Shown in pieces: positions 10,116 to 20,681 of a stretch of 30,000 nt of DNA. The stretch's first letter is position 1. Each line of letters starts with the position of its first letter. The notes beneath the pieces are model-generated. The model was not told where the DNA came from and did not search any database. It saw only the letters and a list, made by a program, of their open reading frames with translations. Origin of the DNA: Chromera velia (taxonomy: Eukaryota; Sar; Chromeraceae); contig JAHBMJ010000154.1 in assembly GCA_018398765.1 (NCBI GenBank), forward strand, positions 1-30,000. The letters run 5' to 3'. A program made the translations under genes and the position numbers.

Positions 10116-13100
10116 ATGAAGGGCACGCGTCTCCTCTCCGGCTCTGTCTCCAGGCAGACGCAGAGCCTCTCGGCCTCTCTCTCAACAGGCACAGGACGGT
10201 CTTTCTCTGTGTCCACTTCTGTACCTCCCCCCACACCAAAACCTGTAGAGGACTACGGCCGATTCACCTCCAAGACCAGCAAGCGAAGGAAGCCCTCTGC
10301 CATCAGGGCGCTGCAGCCGTTCCTCTCCATCCCTGGGATGATCTCACTGGTCAGTCTCTTCGATTGCAAAGCCGGCCAACACGGGGAATGAGACTGGGGA
10401 TGCGATGCAGCAAAATTTTGATCTGAAAGCATTTCCCCGAGCTCTTTTAATAGCGTTCTTGCATTCTTGTGACTATCTCCACATTCGACGCCCCCGTTGC
10501 CTTTTGCCTCAACCCCTTGTTCCTGAAACTGGCCTCCAGGCTTCTTTTTTCTGTCTATCTCAGTCCACGCCAGACAGCCGCTCCATGCCGTTCTGTTCTC
10601 AAGTCTGATATCATGCCTTTCTTTGCCCCGAATTGTCTTTTGCTTATGTGCTCGCATCACAAATCGACGCTTTCGATCTCTAACGGGTGCTCTGCATCCT
10701 TTTTACCGGACGTGGGGTAGTTAGGGTGTCAATCTTTAAAAGGTACGCATGGTATGATGCAGGGAGGAGGCATGCCGAACCCCCTGACATTCCCCGTCTC
10801 CAAGATCAATGTGGAACTCACAGACGGCACATCCCTCTCAGTCGACACCCCCACTGCCCTCCAGGTCTGCATGCCATCATGGCAGTCACCCTTCTTTTAC
10901 TGGGGATTCTTCATCTGTCTCCGTGACGCACCCAACTTCCAAGATTTTCCTCCTCTGCGTACTTTTTTTTGTGTCCCTCGGTTCCTTTTTCTTTCGCCCC
11001 TATTGTCCTTCCCATGTGCTAGCTACACTACTCCCCCCCCTGCCCACTCCTCCTCCTTGCAGTATTCAGGAAGCAGGGGCATCGGCCCCCTCGTGGAGTT
11101 TCTCACGGAACTGCAGAGGAAGGAGCACTGCCCCCCCCAGACCTCAAACGAGAGGCTCCAAGTCTGTGTGACGAACGGAAGCCAGGACGCACTCACAAAA
11201 GTAGGGAGTCGCTTGCATTGGGAGTCAGAGGTTCGACTGGGAGCTCTCACTTTGTTGCTTTTTGTCTTTCTGCCTGTGTCTCTTTGTTTTTTTTATCAAG
11301 AACAGTGTGAGCTTCGGAGGAAGCGAACAAAAATACGGGGGGAGAGGGGTGAAGACGTTGTTGTTGTTTCTATCAGCCTTCGGATGCTTGAAAGGAATGC
11401 TCACTTTCTTTGTTTGTTTGTCTGATTTTGAGTGCTCTGGGTTCCCTTAGTGCCTTTTGTTCGTTCTGTTTGTCGCGTCTGTCTGTCCTCACCTGCATCC
11501 CGTTCTGTTACACGTAAAGATCGCTGGAGCAGAAAAAGCAAAAAGAAAAAAACCAGTGAGAGCCCACCGACACACTGTCCATCTTCTCTCTTCCCTCCCT
11601 TCTTCCTCTCGATCAGACTTTCGAGATGATCCTGGACCCTTCTGAGGGCGACGCTCTGATCATCGAGAGCCCCACCTACAGCGGCACCCTCGCGTTCCTG
11701 GAGCCTTTCGGTGAGGGGGGGGGGGGGGGGGGGCTGAGTGGAGGAGGGAGTGGTAGAAGAGGCAGACTGAGTCAATGAATGTCAGTCAGGAAAAAATGAA
11801 TTGTCTCTTGGGTTTGGTGTGAAGGAAGAAAGACATGCAGATAGTCGGAATGACTTCATGGTTTCTCTTTCGCTTCCTTTCTCCCCCGTCTGCATGTGTG
11901 CAGGTGCGCGTCTCGTCGAGATTCCGACTGACGGGGAGGGCATGGTGACGTCTGCTCTTCGGGAGAGATTGGACGGCTGGGACGAGGCCAGAGACGGCAA
12001 AAAGCCCCGGGCCGTGTACACGGTGCCGACAGGGAGCAACCCGACAGGAGTGTCGATGTCAGAGGAGAGGAGACGGGACCTCTACAGCATCGCACAGGTA
12101 GGCAGAGAGGCAGACAGAGAGGGAGACTGCATGGCTGACAGATGAGAGGTAGGGAAAGGCTCTGACAGGCATCCATCTTCTGCACATTTGCACGAACTTG
12201 TTAGACCTTTTCGCATCAGATTCGAATCGGACATCCTTCCGTTGTCTTCCCTGCAAGATTGAATGCAATCGACAGAGAAAGGGAACCAACCACGCTCCGG
12301 TATTCGAGCTGCAATAGAAATGCCCAGAAAAAAAGAAAGAGAGAGAGAGAGAGCGTTCCTGGTCGAAGTGACCTCCTTCCCGAGTTCTTTGACTGCAGGA
12401 CCACAATCTGTTGATTGTTGAGGACGACCCATACCACTTTCTCCAGTTCTCCGGAAAGAGGAAGAAGTCGATCTTCTCTCTCGACACAGATGGAAGAGTC
12501 ATCAGGTCAAGCTGTGGGAAAACAAGTGGACCTCCATGGGAGGAAAGAGGCGACGGGGATTCCGAGAACGATTTTCCCTCTTCTGCCCAGTATCCCATTC
12601 TGTCATCATCTTCGTTCCTGTTCCTTTTCTTCCTTCTCTTCTTTTGTGTGTAGTTCGGGGACTCTCTCTGCGGTCTGTTTTGTTCGATGGACCTTCTCTT
12701 GCTTTTTCCCCCTTCTCCATGTATCAATGAACGGCTGTGCACGTACAAATGCATGTGCAGATTTGATTCGTTCTCCAAGTTGGTCTCTGCTGGTATCCGG
12801 ATGGGGTTCGCGTCAGGGCCCAGGCAGCTGATCGAGAGACTGGAGCTGCACATGCAGGCAACGGAGCTGCATGCGTCCGGGGTCTCGCAGGGTGTCTTGG
12901 CGGCTCTGCTTCTGCACTGGGGACACGAGGGATTCGAGGCTCACGTGGGAAGGGTGGCAGAGTTCTATAGGTGGGCAGTGAGTGTGCGTGTCTGGGGGAG
13001 GGTGGAATGTCAGAGGAAATGTCTGCTCGTTCATTCCTTAGTATCTCAAATCTGAAAGCGTAGATGCTTTTTGCCGATGTATGCGTATGCAGTTCGCTTT

Positions 13101-13136
13101 CTTTTTGAAGACATCTCCCCCTCCCTGTGCGCGCGC

Positions 13137-13168
<32 letters not shown>

Positions 13169-13239
13169 TTGTCTGTGTGTATGTGTATGTGTTTGTGTTT
13201 GTGTGTGTGTTTGTGTGTGTGTGTGTATGTGTGTGTGTA

Positions 13240-13270
<31 letters not shown>

Positions 13271-13301
13271 GTGTGTGTGTGTGCGTGTGCGTGCGTGCGC
13301 G

Positions 13302-13333
<32 letters not shown>

Positions 13334-13386
13334 CCTGTATCTGTGTACGTGTGTGTGTATGTGTGTGTGTGTACGTGTGTGTGTAC

Positions 13387-13424
<38 letters not shown>

Positions 13425-13429
13425 CTGTA

Positions 13430-13466
<37 letters not shown>

Positions 13467-14074
13467 ATGTGTATGTCTGTGTGTGTGTGTCTTTGTATAC
13501 GTGTGACGTTCTTTCCATTCTTACCCTCTCTTCATATTCTTTCCCGCCTGCTTTGCAGACAACGAAGAGACGCGTTCGTCAAGCATGCAGAAACGCACCT
13601 GGCAGTCAGTCGGGGAGAAAGAATGAACGAAAAATATTGGCCTGGGTGGTTAGGGTGGTATAGTAGCTTCACGCGGCTCTGTAGAGGAAGCAGAGAGTCG
13701 TTTGCCCTCCCTCGTGCTTTTTTGATTCTTGTTTATCGGTCTTTTGTTCTCTAGGAGTCTCAATGTCTGCACATATGGATTTCTGTTGTCTTCGTGTGCT
13801 TCCACTCTGAGAGGGTGGGCGGACTGAGGGGGTTTCTTCCTGGCTTGCACGCATCTCGGGGATGTGTTTGGAAGGGGATGGAGTGTAAAACACACGGCAC
13901 GCACATGCGCATACATCGCGCGAAAAACGAAATAAATAAATATGAAAATTGTTTGATGCACGCATTTCGGGGATGTGTTTGGAAGGGGATGGAGTGTAGG
14001 GCAAGCCTGCTTTGATTGTGTTGGGTTCTGAATGTGTTTGAGTGGAGGCAGGCACGTGCTGAAAATCCTTCGGG

Positions 14075-14138
<64 letters not shown>

Positions 14139-15718
14139 GGGAAGATCCGTTTTGAAGTGCCCGATGCTGGAATGTTCGTGTGGATGGAACTGCTGGCACC
14201 CGAAGGACTGGAGGATGCGACAGATCTGATCAAGAGCAAGGCCGTGGAGGGAAAGGTCCTTTTTTTTTTTTCTTTCTGTCTTTCTTTCTGTCTTTCTGTC
14301 TGTCTGTCTGTCTGTCTTTCTTTCATTCTTTCTTTCTTTCTTTCTTTTCTTCTTTTTTTCTCTCTCTGTTTTCTTTCTTTTTGACTTCTTTCTTCCTGCG
14401 TTTTGTTTTTTCTTTCATTTTTTATTTCTGTCGTTCTTGCTTTCTTCATTCTGCCTCTCAATTTTTTTCTTGTTTCATGCTTTAGCCCGTCCACTTCACA
14501 GGCCTTTCAGAAGGCAGCTTGCGCAATGTGTGCGCGGAAGCCACATCACCAGGCCCGATCGGCTTCTTGAAAGAGTTTATCGCGCAAAAGGGCAAATTTT
14601 TCTCAAAGGCAAAAAGCAAAAAAAAAAAAAAAAAAAGCACAAAATCGACGTTCGGTCTGCATGGGGCAAGCTTCACACACGATCCATCGTTTTCAAGGCA
14701 CTCACCTTGTGAGAATGCAACATCTAAACTTGGAAGACGCTTTTGTAATGAAGGACTCACAGATTCGTTTTTTTTTTTTTTTAATTTTCTTTATTCGGTA
14801 CTTTCTTGTCTTTCTTCCATCCCTTTGCTCGCTCATTCTTTCTTTGTCTTCTCTCTCTCTCTCTCTGTCTGTCTCTCGCTTTCTCTCTCTCTCTGTCTGT
14901 CTCTCGCTTTCTGCGAGTGAAGTCAATCAGGTAGGCAGGCAGTCACGCAAAAAGATAATCCGAGAGACATTCCAGTGAATATTTTCATCTGCACTACCAC
15001 GACCGCCTGATCTCAACTTCTCGCTTCCCCCCCCCCCCATGCCTCCTTGTGCCTTCTTGTCTTCCTGAATGCAGGTGCTTCTGCTTCCGGGGAGCTGTTT
15101 CTTTCCTGGAGAGAGGAAGTCTCGGTAGGTTTGTGCAAGAGATGCGTCAACACTATGGACATCCATGGGTTTCCTTCGGTAGGCGAATGTTTGCTCTCCA
15201 GCTTTTGATTGCTTTCTTCATTGTGGTGTTTTTCTGCACGGGCACCTGCACCACGGACTTTCCCTTCCTCCGATTGGGTGTAGGACAGAAGGGGATCGGG
15301 ATTCTTTCTTTTTCTCGCGGGGACGCTGTCACTGGGAAGAGGAGAGGCCTCACAGAGAATGGACACGAAAGAAGAAAAAGAATGCGGCTCAACGGTGGAG
15401 GCTTTTCCCACCTCGCCCTGTTTTGCTCATATTCGGGACAGGTTTGCTTCCGTGGCGGCTTTTTGTCATCTGTTTGACGTACACTCACCAGCGACAGTGC
15501 TCCGGGGCCCCAATGCCTTACGCGATCACTATGTCACTGTCCTATTTGAAATCTTCCCTTTTGGCGGGTTCGGAACTTCATATTTGTGTGTAGAGCAGAC
15601 AATGAAAACGCTTTCCACATTCCATTTGGTTTGCAGCTTTGTGAGGGCAGCTTTCTCGACGGCATCGAGTGAGCAGATGGAGGAAGCTCTCAAGCGCCTT
15701 TCCGCTCTGTTGTCCTAG
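10116..15718 (+). CDS. AADAT: Mitochondrial kynurenine/2-aminoadipate aminotransferase, 11 exons
   Basis: PLP enzyme of fold type I for 2-aminoadipate and kynurenine transamination (lysine and tryptophan breakdown). Exons: 10116-10349, 10763-10864, 11063-11200, 11617-11710, 11904-12097, 12399-12505, 12761-12970, 13559-13604, 14139-14255, 15075-15124, 15637-15718. All introns are GT-AG and all phases agree; 1374 bases give 457 residues (human AADAT has 425). Motifs: IPGMISLGGGMPNP across intron 1, ESPTYSGTL (Y179), NPTG 235-238, EDDPYHFLQF (D263, Y266), DSFSK with the PLP lysine K296, PDAGMFVWM, and R434 near the end for the substrate carboxylate. Residues 1-44 lack acidic residues and are rich in Ser, Thr and Arg, a likely mitochondrial presequence. 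An in-frame ATG at 10062 would add 18 hydrophobic residues; 10116 is preferred because it opens the presequence. Confidence 0.93.
11715..11733 (+). repeat. Run of 19 G next to the donor site of AADAT intron 4
   Basis: The donor GTGA at 11711-11714 is directly followed by 19 consecutive G. The run lies wholly within the intron and could fold into a G-quadruplex in the pre-mRNA. Confidence 0.95.
13128..13505 (+). repeat. Large compound (GT)n microsatellite in AADAT intron 7
   Basis: About 375 bp of GT with GC, GTAT, GTTT and CT variants (a CT block at 13302-13328). All six frames are open through parts of it, giving false frames of Cys-Val or His-Thr repeats. It ends about 50 bp before the exon 8 acceptor. 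Confidence 0.97.
13847..13998 (+). repeat. 41-bp direct duplication in AADAT intron 8
   Basis: 13847-13887 and 13958-13998 are identical except for one C/T difference. The copies are 111 bp apart start to start. Both contain GGGGATGTGTTTGGAAGGGG. A local duplication, not coding. Confidence 0.9.
14074..14135 (+). repeat. (GT)n tract abutting the exon 9 splice acceptor
   Basis: Pure GT repeats with one AT interruption near 14099 run straight into the acceptor CAG (14136-14138) of AADAT exon 9. There is no conventional polypyrimidine tract between the repeat and the splice site. Confidence 0.95.
14256..14486 (+). repeat. Pyrimidine (CTTT/TCTG)n tract in AADAT intron 9
   Basis: Starting at the donor GTCCTTTT, the intron continues as T runs, CTTT and TCTG repeats to about 14486. 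Further on it has an A run (14618-14636), a T run near 14768-14782 and a C run near 15028-15039. It is simple sequence throughout and the frames are not coding. Confidence 0.85.
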
Positions 15719-16160
15719 GAAACAGCAAAGCGAGCAGAAAAGCTGAGGGGGGGTGAAGAGCCTTCAAGATGCCTCTGACTGTTTTTGTGAAACCGCTTGA
15801 GTATTGCTCACATTTTTCCTTGCATTTTTCAAATGCTGATCAATTGAGCACCTCTCTGTATACGACATGCATCAGTATGTATTGACGTAGACGTTATATG
15901 CATTTTGCTGCATAGTGCGTGCATGAGGCATTATGAGTCACCTATTGAGTCACAGTGATCAAGTGCTAAGCTAGGTGCTAAGTTAATTCGGATTATATTC
16001 TGACATAATTCTGTAAACTTTATGTATGCATTATAGCCTAAATTATAGTGAAGTTTATATTATAATTAAATCTAGGTGTATCACTGTACTATACCACACA
16101 GAAAAAAAAATATGAAAAATTGAGATTTTATATATTTTTAAAATGTTTTTTTTTTTTTTC
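15719..16160. other. Spacer downstream of AADAT, nothing recognised
   Basis: The 3' flank of the aminotransferase gene, turning AT-rich from about 15900. It contains short words such as ATCTAGGTGT and GAGTCAC that recur in other spacers of the window, but no gene or clear element. Confidence 0.4.
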
Positions 16161-16290
16161 TTTTTTTAACGGCCTGCCCGGGCCTGTAAGGCTGCAACAG
16201 CAGCTTAATTGCAACACATGTGTAACACTTGTGCAACAGCTAAACAACAGTTAATTGTTTTATAGTCAAATTATAGATAAAAAAAAGAAA
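16150..16290 (+). mobile_element. Short repeat with 11-bp internal period, copy 2
   Basis: Units CACATGTGTAA (16215-16225), CACTTGTGCAA (16226-16236) and CAGCTAAACAA (16237-16247) are head to tail at 11 bp. They are reverse complements of the copy 1 and copy 3 units. On the left are T runs and a GC patch (GCCCGGGC at 16186-16193, compare GCCCGGCG in copy 3). An A-rich tail follows near 16278-16291. Confidence 0.5.
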
Positions 16291-17271
16291 AACGGTGAAG
16301 TGTAATATGTCAAAATCAGCTAATCGATCAGAGGCCTCGCCTGGGCATATGCATATCAATGATAGCCTCACGCGTGAACCAAACCTTTCAATTATATAAT
16401 TAAAAAAAAAAATCCATGACAAACTGCGATCTATACATTTTTTCCCTGTAATACGCTTAGAATTAATCGCGTGTTAGCCCGCACGTCACGGCCCATACAA
16501 GTTGCAGGCATGCATATTATCACCACAACCGTTCCGGTTCCTCATGAACTTTGACTTGAATACTGATCGATCTCTTTTTCCGGCCTGCATCTCTATTCAT
16601 GGGAGCTCTGCAGTTAGTCAGATGATGAGTAAAATAAGACAATGTAAGACCGAAAGGTTCCTGCTATGCAGGACGGAAGTTTGGATTGCAGCCGGCGCTC
16701 ATGATGCAACTAGGCTCGGATTCAATATATATTATATTTCAGAGAAAACGCTAATATATTATAATGTAATATAATATAATATAAACTTAATGTAAAATTG
16801 GAAGATGAAGATTGGGTTGGAGGAGATGAGTTAGAGAATAAAGATCTGGCATGCAAAATCTGATGACGACGCGTCTCTTTGGTTGATGAAGCGGTTTTTT
16901 AAAAGGATTCAGCGGGAGGTTGCTCTATCTAGATGAAAGATGTGGTTGAGTCGAGGTCGAAATCTACTACTATTGAAGTTGAATTACGAGGGAAAGAAAG
17001 ATAAACACGGACAGATTTATATAGATGTTATATCATATTATATTATATTTATATTATTATATTAAGGAAAGTCTAAAGATATATATATGTATATATTAAA
17101 TCCAAGCCTAGTGATGCAAGCCCTGGCCAGACCTTTATTCTTATACTTTTACTTCCTTCCATCTCTCTACGCTAGCCACCAATGTCTGCACACTTTGCTG
17201 TATTCCTAAAATACGACAGTGGTCTCATCACCCTGATGTTAAACTCTAGGTTAAACTAAATGTTAAGTTGA
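16291..17271. other. AT-rich spacer
   Basis: Simple AT-rich sequence with ATATAAT-type repeats at 16725-16785 and 17025-17095. No gene, RNA or transposon end was recognised. Confidence 0.4.
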
Positions 17272-17279
17272 TTTATGAT
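17272..17279. repeat. 8-bp target-site duplication, left copy
   Basis: TTTATGAT here is repeated exactly at 18640-18647, on the other side of the hAT-like element. Confidence 0.85.
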
Positions 17280-18639
17280 TAGTGACCAGATTTGATTTGA
17301 TAGGATTTGATTTGATAGGATTTGATTTGATTTGATTTGAGCTTCAAGCTCAAATCTGACCAGATTTGAGGTAGATTTGAGGTTGAAGTCTAGAGGTGTT
17401 GTGTCCTGGCCTAGAGCGTCCCACACAGATCCAACGACGACCACGGCATGTCCCATCCAGGCAGCGCGGGGGCCATAACAACTATTCTGTCCACAGTATC
17501 CCACTGAATATTTCTGGCTCAACAGTGCATTCTCCGTCACTGTTTTGTCCAGCTGATCGATGGGATCAGACCTAGCTTCTTGGTTGACAGTCTCACGTGA
17601 ACACGATCCGTATATTCCTTGTACTAAGTCTAGAGAGTGTCTAGCTAGTACATAACAAGAGGTCACTCTCGACAAAACTGAAGACGACATGACACAGTCG
17701 ATACCACTAATAAATCCTAAAAAGCCCTAGACACAAAAAAAAACACTAAAAACTAGACTAAAAGCTACATTAAGTCATGATTAAGACTCTCAAAATTAAT
17801 GAGCTATTATCAAAGCTAAGAGCTTATATAAGTTAAGAGTTTACAATTACATTACTCCCTCTTTCTGCAGCCTGCAGGCCACACTTTCTTTTGAATTGCT
17901 CTCGCGAATGTGTCAGATGTTATGTCTGTGCAATTGATCGATCGAGCTCAGAAAGAACCTCGTGTAAACCGTTTTCGGCACAGGCCAGACCTGTGCGGGC
18001 CAGCCAAAGAGGTCTGATGCGCTTCGGCGCTTTCTCTGGAAGCCGCACATCGGACATTCAGCATTGGGGCAGGAGGCCAATCCTCCGGACATAAATCCTA
18101 ATTCTAATACTAATCTTATATAGCCGGTACTGTATACTAATGTGGCCTTCTTGCTAGCCTTCTTGTTGTTATGACCTATGGGATTGTTTAACATCGTTGA
18201 TCGGTTTAATAAGGGGGGACCCAAGAAGGGCCCAAGCCTGGTAAAGAAAGAAATATAAAAACTGCCACAGGACAATAAAGAACCACTTCAAACCCTCAAT
18301 CAAAACTTGAATGTCTGGAAAATCGACTGGATGACCTCTTTTTTACTGAACAGATATTATTTGGAAAAGCTTTTGGGCGTTCATATTCATGCTAGATATT
18401 CATGGGAAACCGATGAAAAAAAATTTTTGTGATCATTTGTTTTTTTTTTGCGCACAAAAAGTGTGAAGACTCATTTAAGAGACTGAATGACGGATTAAGC
18501 TCGAAGATTTGAGGTTAAAGGGTCAGATTTGAAGTAGATTTGATAGGATTTGGTAGGCCGTATCATGCTAAAGTTTCTCAGGCCTAAGATTTGATTTGAG
18601 GTTAAGCCCTACTTCACATCAAATCAAATCTGGTCACTA
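17280..18639. mobile_element. hAT-like non-autonomous element, 1360 bp
   Basis: The left end starts TAGTGACCAGATTTGATTTG. The right end is its exact reverse complement over 22 bases (18618-18639). Perfect 8-bp duplications (TTTATGAT) flank both sides. Eight-bp duplications and a T-A-G-T-G start fit the hAT superfamily. Both ends carry many GATTTGA words inside the inverted repeat, likely subterminal transposase-binding repeats. A near-perfect palindrome is at 17334-17356. No transposase is encoded, so it would need one from elsewhere. The interior holds the hairpin repeat at 17979-18102. Confidence 0.85.
17979..18102 (+). repeat. Hairpin-rich repeat, copy A
   Basis: About 120 bp with serial hairpins: CACAGG/CCTGTG (17979-17995), an outer stem CCAAAGA/TCTCTGG (18004-18039) enclosing GCGC-TTCG-GCGC (18019-18030), and GGAGG-CCAAT-CCTCC (18072-18086). 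The same sequence occurs in reverse orientation at 23570-23690, with differences that mostly keep the pairing. It lies inside the hAT-like element. Confidence 0.75.
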
Positions 18640-18647
18640 TTTATGAT
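18640..18647. repeat. 8-bp target-site duplication, right copy
   Basis: TTTATGAT directly after the right terminal inverted repeat matches 17272-17279 exactly. Confidence 0.85.
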
Positions 18648-18673
18648 TCACACTAACCATTCAATTATGCGGC

Positions 18674-18684
18674 TCAGAGAAAAA

Positions 18685-18723
<39 letters not shown>

Positions 18724-18752
18724 GAAGGAAGGAAGGAAGGAAGGAACGAAGG

Positions 18753-18783
<31 letters not shown>

Positions 18784-18843
18784 AAAAAAGACAGAAAGAA
18801 AGAAGGAAAGAAAGAAAGAAAGAAAGAAAGAAAGAAGGAAGGA

Positions 18844-18875
<32 letters not shown>

Positions 18876-18987
18876 ACGAGGGAAAGAAAGAAAGAAAGAA
18901 AGAAAGAAAAGAAAGAAAGAAAGAAAGAAAGAAAGAAAAGAAAGGAAGAAAGGAAGAAAGGAAGGAAGGAAGGAAGGAAGGAAGGAA
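18674..18987. repeat. (GAAA)n / (GGAA)n satellite
   Basis: About 310 bp of GAAA repeats with GGAA blocks at both ends and scattered single changes. All frames are open, giving false Lys/Glu-rich or Phe/Leu/Ser-rich frames on the two strands. Purine-rich sequence continues more loosely to about 19140. Confidence 0.97.
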
Positions 18988-19273
18988 AACAAAAGAAATG
19001 ACTGCATGGGGAAATAAGTAAAGAAGGGAGGAAGAGGGGGAGGAAACACGAAAGCAAGAAGCTTCGACGAAGAAGGAGTTTCAAGCAAGAAAGAAAGAAA
19101 AGAAAGGAGGGGAGGGGAGGGGAAAGGGGATCAGGAAGACAGAAAGAGATTAGGAAGGAGAGGGTTTTTCAGAGATCCAGCAAGAAAACTCGAGAAGAAT
19201 CAAACTCCAAAGAGAATTCAGAACGAACAAAAGTCTTCCCAGAACTCTACACTTCGATCAGTGCATTGTGGCA

Positions 19274-20681
19274 CTACTCTGCAGTCTTTTGAACCATCGC
19301 GGCAGAATCCATGAGCGACAGAATCTCTTGATATCCTCTTTCTCTTGCCACAATATGCGGCGAATTCCCAATGATATCCGACAGATGAGCATCCGCCCCT
19401 CGCTCCAGCAGAAGCTTCGCGGTCTCAACGGCATTTCTACTTACAGCCCTGAGGAGAGCTGTTCTACCACAGTGCCCCCGCGCGTTAACGTCTGCACCGT
19501 TGTCGAGGAGAATCTCCGCGACCCTTCTGACGCCTTCTGAATTTGAATTCTCTGACATATAAAGCAAATCTGTCAGGGGAGTATCGTTATGGGGGTCACG
19601 CCTATTCACATCTGCTCCCCTGTCAATCAGAAGCTGCACGGTCTCATGACATCCCTTCCGTGCAGCATAGGAGAGGGCTGTATCTCCGTCTGCGTCGACT
19701 GCATCCACAATCCCCCCCCTTGACAGAAGAAGCTCAGTCAGCTCTTCAACCCCCCAGTCGGCGAAAACGTGCAGGAGGGGCTGAAAACCATCCACCCTGA
19801 TGCTCTCCACATCAGACGTTTTCACGATCAGATCCCGCAGCGCCTCTGTCAGAGCGGAACGCACTACAGGGTCATCAACATTCGCATCCGCATCATTGGC
19901 AGCTTCACAGGCAATCCGAAGAACCTTTTGGCCCTCCGCGTCTTCTGCTTCAACGTCTGCCCCCTCTGCAAGAAGAGATGGAACTGCACCATTTCCCAAC
20001 GACACAGGCGACAGGCAACCATGACGGCTGTGTCCCCGGCCTCACCAGTCCCCGAATCCCCTTCACCCTCTCCTACATCCTCGGCAGGCCGGGGGGAGCT
20101 CTTACTTACTTTCCTTACCTCCAAGTCTGCCCCGCCCTCTCTAACCATCTGTAAGGCATCCATGCTGTCTGCACAGATGGCCTTCATAAGAGCCGTCTGA
20201 CCCCCCACCAACCCGTTCAGATCAACACCCACCTTCAAGAAAAGGCGGACGTCGTCGCCATCGTTCTCGCCCGACATGAAGGCGAGAGCTTCTTTTGGAA
20301 GTCTCGAGCTGTCACGGGGCAGAAGGAACGGACAATCTGGCCGACAGCCGCAAGACCCCCACCGAAAAAATCTGAGAGGTCGAGCTCTAGATGTCTGTTG
20401 ATCACCTCACTGATCCGCCCATGCACGTCCTTCGAAAACTCTTTGCACTTTCTGTCAAGACTTTTCAACGTAAGTACATCTTGAGAGAGGACACGGGGCA
20501 CACGCGCAGCCGCTGCGGCTGCAGCTGCACCGTCCCCTTCTCCCCTCTTGGCTTCCAAAAGCTTTCTGACAATCTGAACTCCTTTGAATAAAGTTTCAAG
20601 AGAAGACAGGAAAGAAGATTGTAGTGTCTCCAGTTGTTCTACGAAGGCTTCTGTGGTGGGAGGAAGATCCGTCTCGTCCAT
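19274..20681 (-). CDS. Ankyrin-repeat protein, frame broken at two places
   Basis: The N-terminal part (20681 to about 20320) is helical, starting MDETDLPPTTEAF, with an Ala run of eight residues. A second frame (about 20320-20015) carries SGENDGDDVRLFLKVGVDLNG and GGQTALMKAICADSMDALQMVREGGADLE. A third frame (about 20005-19274) carries further ankyrin repeats such as DGDTALSYAARKGCHETVQL, GRTALLRAVSRNAVETAKLL and several RGADV-type turns. In total 6-7 ankyrin repeats, a protein-binding scaffold with no predictable partner. At each junction, near 20318 and near 20010, one missing base would rejoin the frames. No GT-AG intron repairs the first junction, so this is either a recent pseudogene or has two sequence errors. 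Confidence 0.75.

Noticed and set aside
11201..11250. tRNA-like GGTTCGACTGG box in AADAT intron 3
   Set aside because: The flanking bases do not form a T-arm stem (AGAGG against GGGAG) and no cloverleaf can be drawn.
12059..12853. 264-codon minus-strand frame
   Set aside because: Antisense shadow of AADAT exons 6 and 7 and neighbouring introns; no recognisable domain.
13071..13754. Long open frames of Cys-Val repeats (plus) and His-Thr repeats (minus, 12724-13518)
   Set aside because: They are translations of the (GT)n microsatellite within AADAT intron 7 and surrounding intron sequence.
17256..17690. 144-codon minus-strand frame
   Set aside because: It crosses the end of the hAT-like element and part of it comes from the GATTTGA repeats; no domain seen.
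18643..19088. Open frames rich in Lys/Glu (plus) and Phe/Leu/Ser (minus)
   Set aside because: Produced by the GAAA satellite; no start context, motif or composition of a real protein.
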